Numbered from the stretch's first letter, positions 20,636 to 31,500 are shown. The stretch is DNA of 64,000 nucleotides from Prorocentrum cordatum (GCA_963575745.1 CAUYUJ010017911.1:2501-66500); one strand, 5' to 3'. Program-made: numbers and translations. The notes: generated from the letters alone by a model not told the origin.

Positions 20636-21317
20636 GAATCCCGCCCGTGAAGGCAGGACTCGGGAACAGAGGATAGGAATCCGTAACCTCTGAACTCCTT
20701 TAGTCCTTAAGTCAGAAAGGCAGCTGAGGCTTAAAAAACAGCGAAGCCACAGCTGCAAAGTGAGGTAAGAAGAGATACCCTAAGTCTCCCTTTCATCCCC
20801 AGGCGCACGTTGGCGCCCCCTCGGTGCGCCCCCCAAAACGCTTCGGCACTCGAGGGAGGGGAAGAATGAAACAAGGGTAGGCGGAGAAAGTAGATCTGAG
20901 CATCAAGGCAACATGCAATCTGCCTCGCAAGATTTGCGAGGCAGGTGTTGCCACCAGCAAGCAGATTATTCTCGACGCAATATCGGTCAAATTGGTAAAA
21001 TATGCATGCTAAGATCGTGTTGACGAACACAATCTTGAAATGAAACGCAAGTCTGCCTAAAAATAAATGAATGCTAAGATCGCGTTGACGAACACGATTC
21101 TGAAAAGAAACGCAAATCTGTGTAAAGCAAGTGTCTGGCCAGACAAAATGTCGCGTTGATGAACACGAAAAGAGATGTATAAAAATCTGTTTGGCGACTC
21201 CCGTTGGCGCTGCTCCTTAGGAGGCTGCCTCGGTGATCGCAAAAGGCATATATATATGTGTGTACGGCCACTTGTTGGAATGATTGAAGTGGCCTAAAAG
21301 AATAGATTAGCCACCGC
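20636..21317 (-). other. non-coding 3' region of the retrotransposon
   Basis: No frame of useful length that resembles the upstream proteins. It contains a tandem repeat with hairpins (21006-21165) and an AT-richer composition than the flanks. Confidence 0.7.
21006..21165 (-). repeat. tandem repeat with GTGTT-AACAC hairpins
   Basis: The block ATGCTAAGATCG-GTTGACGAACAC occurs at 21006 and 21071 (period 65), with a shorter third copy of the GTTGATGAACAC part near 21150. In the first unit GTGTT-GACG-AACAC is a perfect 5-bp stem with a four-base loop. The others keep most of it. Position near the 3' end suggests an RNA role, which is inference. Confidence 0.65.
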
Positions 21318-22961
21318 TCAAGGCGAACTTTGATGAAAGGAAGTTCTGCTCTTGAGCAGTGGGCCTTGCGGCCGACTCACTACGCGTCGCCGTCCTCGTA
21401 GAACCTGCGGCCCCACACCCTCTGGCCGTTGTGCGTCACGTAGCTTGTCGTAAACGTTTCCCATGATATCCTGGATGTACACATACTCGTCGTTGTTGAT
21501 CGCAATGTAGATCCAACATGTGATGTAGTAACTCCAGCATCGAAGACCCCAATCGCTGTCCTCGAGGTTGTGGCGCCAGTAAGCAGCGTAATCAGATGTA
21601 CGTGCTCTCTTGGCGCGCGGCATCGCGGGCATGTAGTCCTCCGCGCCTGAGGCGCTGGATGCAGCGGCGTCGCCAGGAGCAGGGCGCGGCGGCGGGCGCG
21701 GCGGCGGCCGCGGCTCCATGGCGTCATCGGACTGTTGGGAGTGTGTATCTGGATCGGTTCTCATCCCTGTACTACCCCCCCTCTGGTCGGTGTGTGACGG
21801 ATCGAGGGAGCCTATCAGTTCGTTGGCAATCGCGGCAAGCTTGCGCTGGGTGAACTGTTCACGGGTTCCGTCCCTTCGAGGGAGAGAAACCGTAATCAGT
21901 CCGCGCGCCTGCCGCGTCTGCCTGTCAATGCGTCCCTCGTTCAGCCACCACTTTCTCCGACCAGCCTGTCCTGTCCTAATACTGACGTCAAGGATGTCCC
22001 ACGCGTCGCGCATGTCCTCGACGGTCCAGGGCTTCTTGCCGACATTCACGCGGGCGCCTGTCATCTGATGATGGAACTTGAGGTCGTTGAGAAAGCGTTG
22101 TATGAGATTGGCGAATGGGTAGTACAGAGGTCGGTCGTCCTCGGATTCGCCCATTAATCTGCATTCGTGTGCAGGCGGGCTACCGGCTTCGACCCACTTC
22201 TGATACCTCTTTTTGGACGCATTGGCCAATCTTCGCAACTGATCTTTCTCTGTGCCTATGTGTGATCGCGCACCCGTCATAATGACGCGTGCGCCATCCT
22301 TCATGTATCTCGCGACCTGGTCCTCGGACAACGTCGTCTTGATCCAGTTCGTCAACTTCTGGAGGTACGCGAGGTCACTCTGTGTGGCGGTGCCCTTACC
22401 TGTGGCGCCTACGGCCACAGTGTATTGCCAACATATATCACAGAGTGCGCCGTCACCTGTGACGATCCCGAGGGATAGATCTCGACCGCAATTGTGACAG
22501 AGCGGTATGGGATGCAAGATCGTCTCGGGGGCCCCAGCCGAAGTCAGGTGATCGCGGGATCCCCAGCGGGTGTCCTGACCGCGAGCGAGGCTCTGACCGA
22601 TCTGATTGATCGCCTCACGATTGATCTCGGTGTTTGGTCTGGAAGCGATCGATCTGCTTAAACCCTCGATCTCGATCCGAGATAACCTTTCCCCTGGCAG
22701 TCCTTTGTACTCTATCTTGACGTTGTCGGTATCCTCAGCACCGCCATGGCATACGTTCTCCTCACGAAGACGGCGAGCCTGCTTCTGCAAGGTAGCCTCG
22801 TTGTCGCCCTCCTCGCGCTTGAGTCCCGTCTGCTCGGCTATGATACGTACCATAGTCTCCTGATCGGGAGCTGCAGACGCAACACTGCCTGGGTCCTGGG
22901 GAATATCCTGCTCAGCGCCTTCCTCTCGAGGCGCAGAGGTGTTTCCACCAGCTCTTCCCAC
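21318..22961 (-). CDS. retrotransposon accessory ORF with a CxxC...CxxC motif
   Basis: A 547-residue open frame, the last long one before the 3' end of the element. It starts without an ATG and overlaps the end of the 1431-residue frame in a different phase, so it is probably the continuation of that protein after a frame break near 22950. Visible features: a charged N-terminal 130 residues; C155-x2-C158...C174-x2-C177, a plausible zinc-binding ribbon; a basic central part; a Pro/Arg run at about residues 420-430; and a Tyr/Trp-rich segment near 465-490. I do not recognise a family. Near the C-terminus another frame (ending near 21380) also reads naturally, so the true end is uncertain. Confidence 0.6.
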   Translation of the reverse strand: MGRAGGNTSAPREEGAEQDIPQDPGSVASAAPDQETMVRIIAEQTGLKREEGDNEATLQKQARRLREENVCHGGAEDTDNVKIEYKGLPGERLSRIEIEGLSRSIASRPNTEINREAINQIGQSLARGQDTRWGSRDHLTSAGAPETILHPIPLCHNCGRDLSLGIVTGDGALCDICWQYTVAVGATGKGTATQSDLAYLQKLTNWIKTTLSEDQVARYMKDGARVIMTGARSHIGTEKDQLRRLANASKKRYQKWVEAGSPPAHECRLMGESEDDRPLYYPFANLIQRFLNDLKFHHQMTGARVNVGKKPWTVEDMRDAWDILDVSIRTGQAGRRKWWLNEGRIDRQTRQARGLITVSLPRRDGTREQFTQRKLAAIANELIGSLDPSHTDQRGGSTGMRTDPDTHSQQSDDAMEPRPPPRPPPRPAPGDAAASSASGAEDYMPAMPRAKRARTSDYAAYWRHNLEDSDWGLRCWSYYITCWIYIAINNDEYVYIQDIMGNVYDKLRDAQRPEGVGPQVLRGRRRVVSRPQGPLLKSRTSFHQSSP

Positions 22962-25900
22962 ACAGGAAAATCTGGATTACCGTATGTCGCAGTACAATTT
23001 TTGAATAGATCACGCAATGCCTGAAGTGCAGGATGGTTCTCATGGATGACTTCCTTGGCGAAATCTGGTAGTTCCACAATGCTATATTTCAAGATGTTCT
23101 GGTATACTTTGGAAATCCATTGAAAGATGCCTGTGGTCGACTCCTCGATAGTCTCTGGGTCGAGGTAGTGTACCAACTTTTTGAAGAAATGATCTGCACC
23201 ACAATTGGGTAAGTCACGTGCCCATTTGTGGGTATGATTGTAGTTCAATTGATATGACTCCGCATTCCATGCTCTCGATCCAAATCGACTTTCAAATTGT
23301 AAATGTAGCTGATTTTTGTCCATTACGATTCTGTCTGCGCCACTGTGTAGCTCGATGATCTGCTTCATATTGATCATAGGCGAATCCACCAATAACGCCG
23401 ATGTCCAACAATACACGCGGCAATCATCAGACTGTCTAATCCATCTTGAATCCTCGTCGGGGTCGTAATCTGGATGGTCAAGGAAATTCGATGGCGGATC
23501 AATGATGTTATCGAGGATGCTTGCCTCAATCTGCTCTTCTGCTTGGATGTCTGCCGAGAGGTCTGCTCTCATGTTGTCGTTCGCAGCTTTCTCATCGGCA
23601 GTAAGAGCGATATTTGATATGTCTACGATTACGGTGATCAGTGGATCATGCGACGATGCTGTACCCTGTCGAGGAACGTCGCCCGTCTGAGCGTTGCCCT
23701 CGGCAGGTGTGGCCACCAGCTCGTCTGGATCAGGTGTCCGTGGAGCGGGCCTTCTTGGCGGTGTACGCGGAATACGTGGTCTATGGATGCTAGGCATTCC
23801 AAGGTATGGTAAGCTGCCGCTAACCTTGTGCTGCAGTATCTCCTCGCTGCATGATGTCGGGCCTTTCAGGACAGTCTCCATCCATGTTGGATCGATGGCG
23901 TGTTCTTCGATACGAATCGGTAATGCAAATACGACGCCCTTGAGGGGCATGCTTTTGTCATTATACCAGATATCTACCCATCGTAAACCGTAGTTGAGAA
24001 TAGGTACTTGTACCGCAAAGAATTTGTCGAAGACGCCGAAATGGATGATTGGACCATATATGTGTCCCTTGGACAAGGCAATCTTGGTATTGTGATTGCC
24101 TTTGGGCCAGCGGTTGTCGTAGTGGAAGCATTTGGTAGAACCCCAATTCTTAATGACAATGAAGTCGCCCATTCGAACATCGTTAAATGCAGGACGACGA
24201 TCCCAATCTTTTTGCATGATCTTTGATGTGATTGGTCGAAGAGCTTCACGACAATGTGACAATGCAATTAACCATTCTTTATCATCTGCTTTGCGATTGG
24301 TCTCCTGAATCATAGCTCGTACTATTTGCTCATCCAAGGCGTCCTCTGCGGATGTACGGCCAGCAGGGGTGTCCCCCGGCCTGGCCGAGGGTGCTGATGC
24401 TGGCGTCGTCCTTGGAGGCTCCATGTCGTGGTCGGGGTCGATAGGTGCCAATCCAGGTGGGTCGTCAATAAGTTCTCCAGGGAGGCAGGCGCAAATCTCG
24501 TACTTGCTCAATGGCTCTCTGGCTGCCAATGGCGGGTAGTCCCATGGGTCGCCGTCTGGCCACAACTGCTGGCCATGCATGTGGTGTGGTTTGAGGCGGC
24601 GAATTGCAATAATTGCCGCAGCGGGTACCACGTCCTCAGTCATGACAGCGCCCTGAGCACCCAACCAAAATCTGCAACCTGCTTTTGTGGCGATTTCCAT
24701 GTTAATCACCAGCTCGACTTCGTTCTTGTAGCTGTTGAACTTGTACGATTCCACTGAAGTATATGGGTTCTTTTGAACATTGTTCAAATATGTGCTAGAA
24801 CTGAAGAATGCCTCGGATCGCTGCGATGGTTTATAATTTCTGCCTCTCTGAGAATGTCGTTCAACATATCCAGGAATGATCCCTGTCTTCAATATGTTCT
24901 TCCAGGCACGGGATGCTGTTCCATGATGGAGATACTTGACATCTGTCCACTGTAGACTTTCCCATCCCATATTCCATGGCTTGGAAGATGGGTTGACACA
25001 ACTGTGACCACCAACGCACCGAATAGCAATGACGCTGTTCCAGTCGAAAACACTGGGGTCACCTCCTTCAGGGATCGGCTTGGCATATATCTCGATTCTG
25101 TTTTTCTGCGGGTCAATATGCTTCTGGAACGCACGAATAATGAATATCGGATAGTAGTCGTTCCAATCGGTGTATCCATCATTTTCACCGTCTTTCTTGA
25201 AATGTGCCACTGCCGCTTCCATGGATGGTCCATTGTGTCTTTCTTTGCGATCTCGGAATTTCCATTCGACCATTTCTTTAAATGATTTCCAATTGCTTGG
25301 AATATTCCAATCATTCTGTGTTGTTTTGTCCCAGATATTAATACGCCTGTCATGAAATTGGTTGGTCCAAAACTTTTTGTAGTGAATCTCATGGCGTAAC
25401 ATGGTCGCGATGTCTTTGCTCATGTATTTGTTTGTTCCCAGCCATTCTTCATCAATTAGCTCAGGACCATAACGTACATCGTCGTAATGTGGTAATGGTA
25501 TCCATTTCCACTCTGGGAAACAACCAGATTGTGCAATGTCAGGCGCATGAGCTATCACACTATCATCATGCAGTAGCTGCTCGTACCATTCCTGGTCTCC
25601 CACGCAGGCAAATCCATTGGTCGCTTTCGTGCCCCGCAACATTGGGCACATGTATGGATGGTCATCTTTGACGCCTGCTTGTAGCTTCCATTCGCGAATA
25701 GTGCATGAGTTGTCGAAGATCCCGATCTTGCTGGTATCCTCGTGCATGGAACGCTCACAGCTGTCCTGCCATGACAATATATTCATCTCATGTGGAGAAA
25801 GCTCCTCCTCGGCAGGAGTTGCCTCCAGCTCCATTGCCTCAAGGTCGGTGCCGTCGTCAGGGATCGGTACCGCCTCAACTTTTGGGAGCTGATATGCTGG

Positions 25901-27133
25901 TCGTTGTTCTGCTTTAGGCTCTGGAGTCGATGGTTGCGACGCTTTTATCGATTGCGGTCCAGGTTGCAGTGGATCAGGCAATGGGCCTGGTGGGGCTGGC
26001 TGTGCTGTGTCATCAACTGCCCTCCATACGGATGTAGGAACATTAGGGTCATGACCCAAACCAACTCGATCCAGTGCATTCTGCTTGAAGAATGTTTTGC
26101 ATGCTTCGATGTTCTTCTCGTTCTCGGCAGCTGGGCCGATGCGGTGAGAAGACAATCTGTTTTCTTCTGCAATGATTCTTGATTTGGTCGCATTATCGTC
26201 TCCATCCAAATCTTTGATCTGATGTAAGAACTGCTCGAATACAACCCAAGTAACTGCATGTGCATCTTCAACAGTTTTGACGATCTTGGGTTCTAGAAGT
26301 TCATCTTTCTCAAGAGAAAGACAAGATGCCCAAGCCCCAGGGTATTCTTTGATCAACAGCATAAGGTACTGGAATAAGTCGTTGTATGCAATAACCCATG
26401 GATCATTATCAGGAAGGGTTTGGTCAGGATCGCCAGGGTCAGGTGCTGGCGTACGCGTCGACCTTCCAGGAGTCGGCTCAGTGGTGTCGCCCGTCTCGGC
26501 AGGCAGTGATGCCGGCAATGTGCCCTCGGCACATGACGCCATCCACGCACAATGAGCCATCTCGTTTGCCGTCTGTGTCATCAACGTTGTGAGGCTGAGG
26601 TCTCTTTTCCATTCGTTTGTCAACTTTTCTCTGAAGTCGAGGGCTGCCATGATTTCTTTGGCCTGTGTGTAGGCCTGGTTGTCCGTGACAGCAGTCAGCA
26701 GGGGCGGCCTGAATGGATATGGCTGAGAAGGAAGAGACTGTATCAAGGCGCAAAAATTGCGATAGCATATTCCGTCGCAGAATTGCGTTGTAAACATTGC
26801 CATGTTATGGTTGTTCTGTTTGGCGTGCCAAGCCTGCGGGGTAACCCTGTCGTACGTATCCACCCAATGGCCGGATGGAGGAACAGTGATACCACGGTTC
26901 TGCATGATAGTGATCAAGTCGCTCGTGTGGTGATCAAAGTTCGGGTGCACGCCCCATTGCGCTGCTTTTCCAGGTCCCATGACCGTGGGGCAGCGGAAAT
27001 ACTGCATCACATCGACAAAACGTGATACGTCCACGAGCACGTGCACGGGCATGAGCGTCGGGACGCCGCCCTCACATTCCATCTTTTGGAGCTCGTGTAC
27101 GCTGGTAGGAGCACGACTGTGATGTCGGCGCAT
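22838..27133 (-). CDS. large accessory ORF containing a Tpt1/KptA-like RNA 2'-phosphotransferase domain
   Basis: Open frame of 1431 residues, downstream of RNase H. Residues 569-850 match the Tpt1/KptA layout. A helix MSKDIATMLRHEI carries the LRH signature of the N-terminal winged-helix lobe (R580, H581); IRCVGGHS (R705, 709-711) corresponds to the RxxQGHS motif; YLHHGTASRAWKNILKTGI (H737-T739) corresponds to the YHGT...I..GL motif; and a strand-rich end follows. In Tpt1 enzymes these residues bind NAD+ and a 2'-phosphorylated RNA. The fourth conserved Arg, expected before the EVELVI strand, seems to be Lys here (tentative). The rest (1-560, 860-1400) is unrecognised, with Pro/Asp-rich linkers. 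The upstream and downstream junctions are in other frames, so it is likely one piece of a longer accessory polyprotein. Confidence 0.75.
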   Translation of the reverse strand: MRRHHSRAPTSVHELQKMECEGGVPTLMPVHVLVDVSRFVDVMQYFRCPTVMGPGKAAQWGVHPNFDHHTSDLITIMQNRGITVPPSGHWVDTYDRVTPQAWHAKQNNHNMAMFTTQFCDGICYRNFCALIQSLPSQPYPFRPPLLTAVTDNQAYTQAKEIMAALDFREKLTNEWKRDLSLTTLMTQTANEMAHCAWMASCAEGTLPASLPAETGDTTEPTPGRSTRTPAPDPGDPDQTLPDNDPWVIAYNDLFQYLMLLIKEYPGAWASCLSLEKDELLEPKIVKTVEDAHAVTWVVFEQFLHQIKDLDGDDNATKSRIIAEENRLSSHRIGPAAENEKNIEACKTFFKQNALDRVGLGHDPNVPTSVWRAVDDTAQPAPPGPLPDPLQPGPQSIKASQPSTPEPKAEQRPAYQLPKVEAVPIPDDGTDLEAMELEATPAEEELSPHEMNILSWQDSCERSMHEDTSKIGIFDNSCTIREWKLQAGVKDDHPYMCPMLRGTKATNGFACVGDQEWYEQLLHDDSVIAHAPDIAQSGCFPEWKWIPLPHYDDVRYGPELIDEEWLGTNKYMSKDIATMLRHEIHYKKFWTNQFHDRRINIWDKTTQNDWNIPSNWKSFKEMVEWKFRDRKERHNGPSMEAAVAHFKKDGENDGYTDWNDYYPIFIIRAFQKHIDPQKNRIEIYAKPIPEGGDPSVFDWNSVIAIRCVGGHSCVNPSSKPWNMGWESLQWTDVKYLHHGTASRAWKNILKTGIIPGYVERHSQRGRNYKPSQRSEAFFSSSTYLNNVQKNPYTSVESYKFNSYKNEVELVINMEIATKAGCRFWLGAQGAVMTEDVVPAAAIIAIRRLKPHHMHGQQLWPDGDPWDYPPLAAREPLSKYEICACLPGELIDDPPGLAPIDPDHDMEPPRTTPASAPSARPGDTPAGRTSAEDALDEQIVRAMIQETNRKADDKEWLIALSHCREALRPITSKIMQKDWDRRPAFNDVRMGDFIVIKNWGSTKCFHYDNRWPKGNHNTKIALSKGHIYGPIIHFGVFDKFFAVQVPILNYGLRWVDIWYNDKSMPLKGVVFALPIRIEEHAIDPTWMETVLKGPTSCSEEILQHKVSGSLPYLGMPSIHRPRIPRTPPRRPAPRTPDPDELVATPAEGNAQTGDVPRQGTASSHDPLITVIVDISNIALTADEKAANDNMRADLSADIQAEEQIEASILDNIIDPPSNFLDHPDYDPDEDSRWIRQSDDCRVYCWTSALLVDSPMINMKQIIELHSGADRIVMDKNQLHLQFESRFGSRAWNAESYQLNYNHTHKWARDLPNCGADHFFKKLVHYLDPETIEESTTGIFQWISKVYQNILKYSIVELPDFAKEVIHENHPALQALRDLFKNCTATYGNPDFPVWEELVETPLRLERKALSRIFPRTQAVLRLQLPIRRLWYVS

Positions 27134-27143
27134 GTCGATGGTA

Positions 27144-27974
27144 TTATGTCAAGGATTGGCACATGCGATGTCGTTCGCGCTCCATACTACCATGGCATTG
27201 AGTCCCCTGTGATAGTGTCTTTGTTTTTATGGATGATGGGAAATCATTGGCCCAGTATTCCCAGATGGTCTCGTTCAACTCGCGCCACTTCTTGATGGAA
27301 GCGTTGTCGCTTTGAAACATGAGGCCTCTGGCTTCGCGGATCTTCCTGATCATATTGCGCTGCTCGAGGGTGTTCTCAAACTGATTGTTGAGAAGAGCGT
27401 TGGTACGGCTTTCTTCTTTCTCGAAACGTTGCTTGCGTAGTTCCTCCATTCCGTATCGTACGCCTTCATAACCAGCTTCAGGCAAGAGAACGCAATCTTG
27501 ACTAATCGGCGTGTCATTCTGTCTGAACCATTCCCTGTAATTGCCAAAAGAGAATGCCCACATCATGATGTCGTCGCGGATCATGGTCGACAGGTGCTCA
27601 AGAGTAGCGCCACCCATGTATTCCGCGCGGTTAAGGCACGGCATGAAAAGCGGTACAAGAGCAGTATTCGATGCCTTGGCGAGGTCGGTTCTCTTCTGGG
27701 CAGCGTTGAGCTCGCCGATGCCGAAAGTGGGGTATTTCTTGTGGTTTGCACCCTTAGTCCCTTTATTCGGATGCATGATCCATGTTGAATCAGTGTATAA
27801 GTTGGTCCATTTGTACGCGTGACCCGATGGCCCAAATGCATGATGTAATAGTAGTCCCAAGTCCTCTTGTATGAGGGAGTGCCACCCGTTGTCTGACAAT
27901 AGGGTAGGAAACCAAGCGGCCACCACAGAAAGCACTGCATGTTGCGTGGTCCAGCTCAAATGGGTCAACATCAT
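27144..27974 (-). CDS. retrotransposon accessory ORF, middle piece
   Basis: 276-residue frame that reads as ordinary globular protein with Trp, Phe and charged helices and ends at a stop near 27144. Its first part overlaps the end of the 266-residue frame (27790-28590), and its last 25 residues look out of frame compared with an alternative phase that continues toward 27085. I infer frame breaks near 27940 and between 27090 and 27220, the second region also containing an in-frame TAG. A KREL/E-rich helix occupies about residues 180-240. No family recognised. Confidence 0.55.
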   Translation of the reverse strand: MMLTHLSWTTQHAVLSVVAAWFPTLLSDNGWHSLIQEDLGLLLHHAFGPSGHAYKWTNLYTDSTWIMHPNKGTKGANHKKYPTFGIGELNAAQKRTDLAKASNTALVPLFMPCLNRAEYMGGATLEHLSTMIRDDIMMWAFSFGNYREWFRQNDTPISQDCVLLPEAGYEGVRYGMEELRKQRFEKEESRTNALLNNQFENTLEQRNMIRKIREARGLMFQSDNASIKKWRELNETIWEYWANDFPSSIKTKTLSQGTQCHGSMERERHRMCQSLT

Positions 27975-28590
27975 TGCCAGGAGTCAGGCCAGGGCCATTC
28001 GAACCCATCTGGTCAGCAGCTTCGCCGAAGAAGTCGTTGCCCTCGTTGTATGGTGTCCAACGATAGGTACGCTCTGTTGCTTGTGGATCACCCAATATCG
28101 CCACCCAACCATTCGGATGGTCGGATGGTGTTGCCACCGTCTTGGAGTTTGATCCGATACTTCCAAAGCCTCCGCGCGCAGTCAACCATGTAGTAAGCTT
28201 GCGGCGGAACTTCTTTGTTTGGGTAAGGTCGGAAAATGCTCTCGTGTTGGTGACCAAGTTATCTTCGACGATGTGACCGATGTGTCCAGATGTATCCGAT
28301 GTCCTGGCGATGCCAGGTGGACGAGTAGGTAGCTTGGCCATTGCACGATCAATTTTAGGAGCATAGCATGGCGTTACCAATCCATTCTGGTATACATCGG
28401 ATGGTGCACTCAGACCATTGTTGTAATATCTTTGCGTATCCGTAACGCTGTCCTCGGTGTATTGTCCCAGAACTGCACTGCCAATTTTGGACCAATCGTT
28501 GTGAATCATCATCCACTCCGTCTTCAGTATCATGAAAGTAAAGTTTGATGGTGGACATTTGCGGTCTGATCCTGGGATCGTCGCATTCAA
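27790..28590 (-). CDS. retrotransposon accessory ORF, first piece after pol
   Basis: 266-residue frame directly after the pol stop (TGA at 28587-28589). It has no ATG at its start, and the same phase is open upstream to about 28640, where it reads sensibly against the end of pol. A frame break between pol and this piece is therefore likely, rather than a separate gene. It reads naturally to about residue 215 (a Gly-rich segment GWVAILGDP is prominent), after which the 276-residue frame takes over. No family recognised. Confidence 0.55.
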   Translation of the reverse strand: MNATIPGSDRKCPPSNFTFMILKTEWMMIHNDWSKIGSAVLGQYTEDSVTDTQRYYNNGLSAPSDVYQNGLVTPCYAPKIDRAMAKLPTRPPGIARTSDTSGHIGHIVEDNLVTNTRAFSDLTQTKKFRRKLTTWLTARGGFGSIGSNSKTVATPSDHPNGWVAILGDPQATERTYRWTPYNEGNDFFGEAADQMGSNGPGLTPGNDVDPFELDHATCSAFCGGRLVSYPIVRQRVALPHTRGLGTTITSCIWAIGSRVQMDQLIH

Positions 28591-31500
28591 ATGATCATGT
28601 AGTCCACGAACACTGTCTGTACTGAAGGATTACGATTGAAAAGGCTGGAAACCATACACATAGCACGCATGAATGATAGCCACGGCGTAGCTGTGAACGT
28701 GTTGTACTCGTAGTTGGCGTTGCCGCCGACGGATCCACTCTCGGTGTTGGCCCATTTCTTAGCCTCGACGGACGCGAAGCGGGCGAGTTCACGGATAGAA
28801 GATTCGTCGGGTACGCGAAGATCAAATTCTCCGCTCCGATCGGCACGCCGTTGATGTATGTATATGTAACCATCTTCGGGATCACGAGGACGACCAGTTT
28901 GAGCGTGGTACGCGAAGCCCACGCGGTCATCGTCCCTGGCGTTCGGGTCGTACTCCTTGTCGTAGCCGATGGGCCAGCCGACGAGGTTGAGCGGCTGTGC
29001 CTGATCCATCTCGTGGATGGAGGGGTCGGGATTAGAACCGATCTCACTTATTTTCGCCTCGCAAGCGGCAAACAGGATGCTTGTAAGCTTTGCAGCTCGA
29101 GTCGTAAAATTGCTGCGGTGTGAACGAATAATCAATGTCCTAACTCTCTCTGCATCTCGTTGAGGTGAGGGAGGATGGCGGGGATGTCTACCGTGCGGTG
29201 AACGTGCGCGTGAACGAGGTGTGCGCGACGCAGTATCTGCGGCTGGTACGCCAATGTGGTACATGCATGCACATAGTCCCTCGTGGCTAGCTTGCCCAAC
29301 ACACTGAAATCCGCATTCTGATCCTACATCGCCCCATCTTTCTTTTTCCGTCAGCAATATCTTGCATATTTCTGGGCATCCATTCAATTTAGGAGGTTCC
29401 GCTTCATGAGGTAAACCGTCGGGCCTCCGAGGCCCTCGCATCGGCGGACATTGTATCGGAGTAACAGGAAAAATAAGCGAGTGTTCCAAGAGGTCCTTCC
29501 AAAGGTCTGCTTTCTTGGTCTCGAAATGTTTGGTCATCATATATGCGATCTGCTCTTTTGTTCCTACATATTTAAGCTCGGTATGTTCAATTTGGCATGT
29601 TTCGCATATCCAATCCAGATTGATACGATGAGTACGATGAAGATGACGAAATGCTGGTGTACGTCCCTTTTGGACAATTTTGATAACGGCCTGGTTATCC
29701 TCCAGGACGGTAAGTCGTACTTTCGGTGCACTGATCTCTGGAGCTGGCTCTGGATCCACGTGTAGTACGGTACCTTCATGGGATATTGTACGTCTCTTTG
29801 GAGTCGTAGGTAAATCCGTATTTAGCGGTAGTTGCCTACGGCTAGGAGAAGATCCCCGAGTAGGGGGTGCCTTGCGAGGCGATGGTTTACGCTTCTTTTT
29901 GGCTGCCAATGTAGGACACATCGCCGGGTCAACGTGTCCATGGCAACTCAGGCATGCATTCTTCTCTTTGCATGTTTTGGCAACTCCCACCACGGCTTCC
30001 CAGGATGATAGCAGTGGTAACCCTTCCAGTCGTAGTGCGGAATCGAGAGCAACAATCTCCGATTCGGTTGATGAGTGTGAAACAACCGTTTGTTTCTTAC
30101 ATACGGCGTTGACTGGAAAGAACGTATTGGGTCCAACAAGCGCAGCAAAAACACCGGCAGTGGATTTGGATGATGTAATGCAATCAGCGAACGAAGCGTC
30201 AGTGAAGAGCATGATGGATAACTTGTCTGACGAATCGCCTATCCATCCGTGTAAGCAATGTGTACGCGTCGTTTTGATGTAGCATATCAACCGATGTAGA
30301 CGTTTGTCACATGTAGTATTCCAGTTGGTAATTTCTCTGGCCAACATACATGCCGGATGTAGAAGATCGAAACGACAGCAACGTGCCAAGTACAGGATCT
30401 TCATTAGTATACTTGCCGCGTCCTGGCCGAGAACGCCCTCGTCTGAATAGTCGGACTCAGTGAAGGAGGTGTCCTCGATGCCAGGGGTCTCTGCGTCGGG
30501 TAAATCATGGTATGTGGCGGGTATGGTATTGGTAGAAGTTGCGTCGACCGATTTTGCTGGGCTGGATGATCGCGGCCGTGCGTTGAGCACACCGGTAGGT
30601 CTGGCGACCGACCCGGAGGAGGATGGCGATTTGGATCGCGAAGCCCTCGGCGAGTCGGATCGTTTCCGACGTGACCCTGTTCCCTGGGCGCGCTTGGAGG
30701 CGCATTCCAGGTACCGCTCAATGCACTGATCTGTAAAACCAAGCATGTCAGGTCGAATACCACGAACGTGTTTTGCCGTATTGTAATCTTTCTCATTGTG
30801 TGCAGGTAGCATAGGGCGTATTGTGGACATTCTTTTGTCGAAGATGCTCTGCGGTACATCATATGCTTGTTGTCCACAACCCAAAGATTGTGAGCATGGA
30901 GTAGGTGGATCCAAATCGATACCGCTTTTGCGAATATAATCCCAGCCAGTCTGTAGATTATGAGCTGGGCCGGCCAATTTAAAATCGTCCACATATACTG
31001 AAAGTATCAATCCCAGTTTGTTGTGTCTCCATACGCATTCCCATCCTGAAATAGGCTCGAAACCGACGCTTTCCAAGCATGTACGGCATTTTCGTTCCCA
31101 AAAGACACCTGCGAGAGGGTGTCCGTATAGTGCCAATCGCAATCGGCACACTGGGTTATTGTATTTTGACCATGATGTCGGTTGTCGCCATTTAGGTATA
31201 GTAATCCAGGTATCAACTGGATCAATTCGTCCGTCGCCGTATAATAATGCCTGCGTGTAAGCTCCAGGTGCGTCACTTTGCCCCCCCGCATATTGCGGTA
31301 ATAACGCAGTAGCATCGCATAGTTTGGAAGCCTCTATATGCGAAGCACTGGAAGCGGCGTCGGCGAATATGGCGGCCAAACCAGTTTCATCTTTGCCTGT
31401 ATTGCCCTGAACCACCACTCTGCCCTTGAATTTACGTAGATCAGGAGGAAGTTCCTCATGTTTGACTGAAGATAACTCCAAGATGTTGAAGAAATGCACC

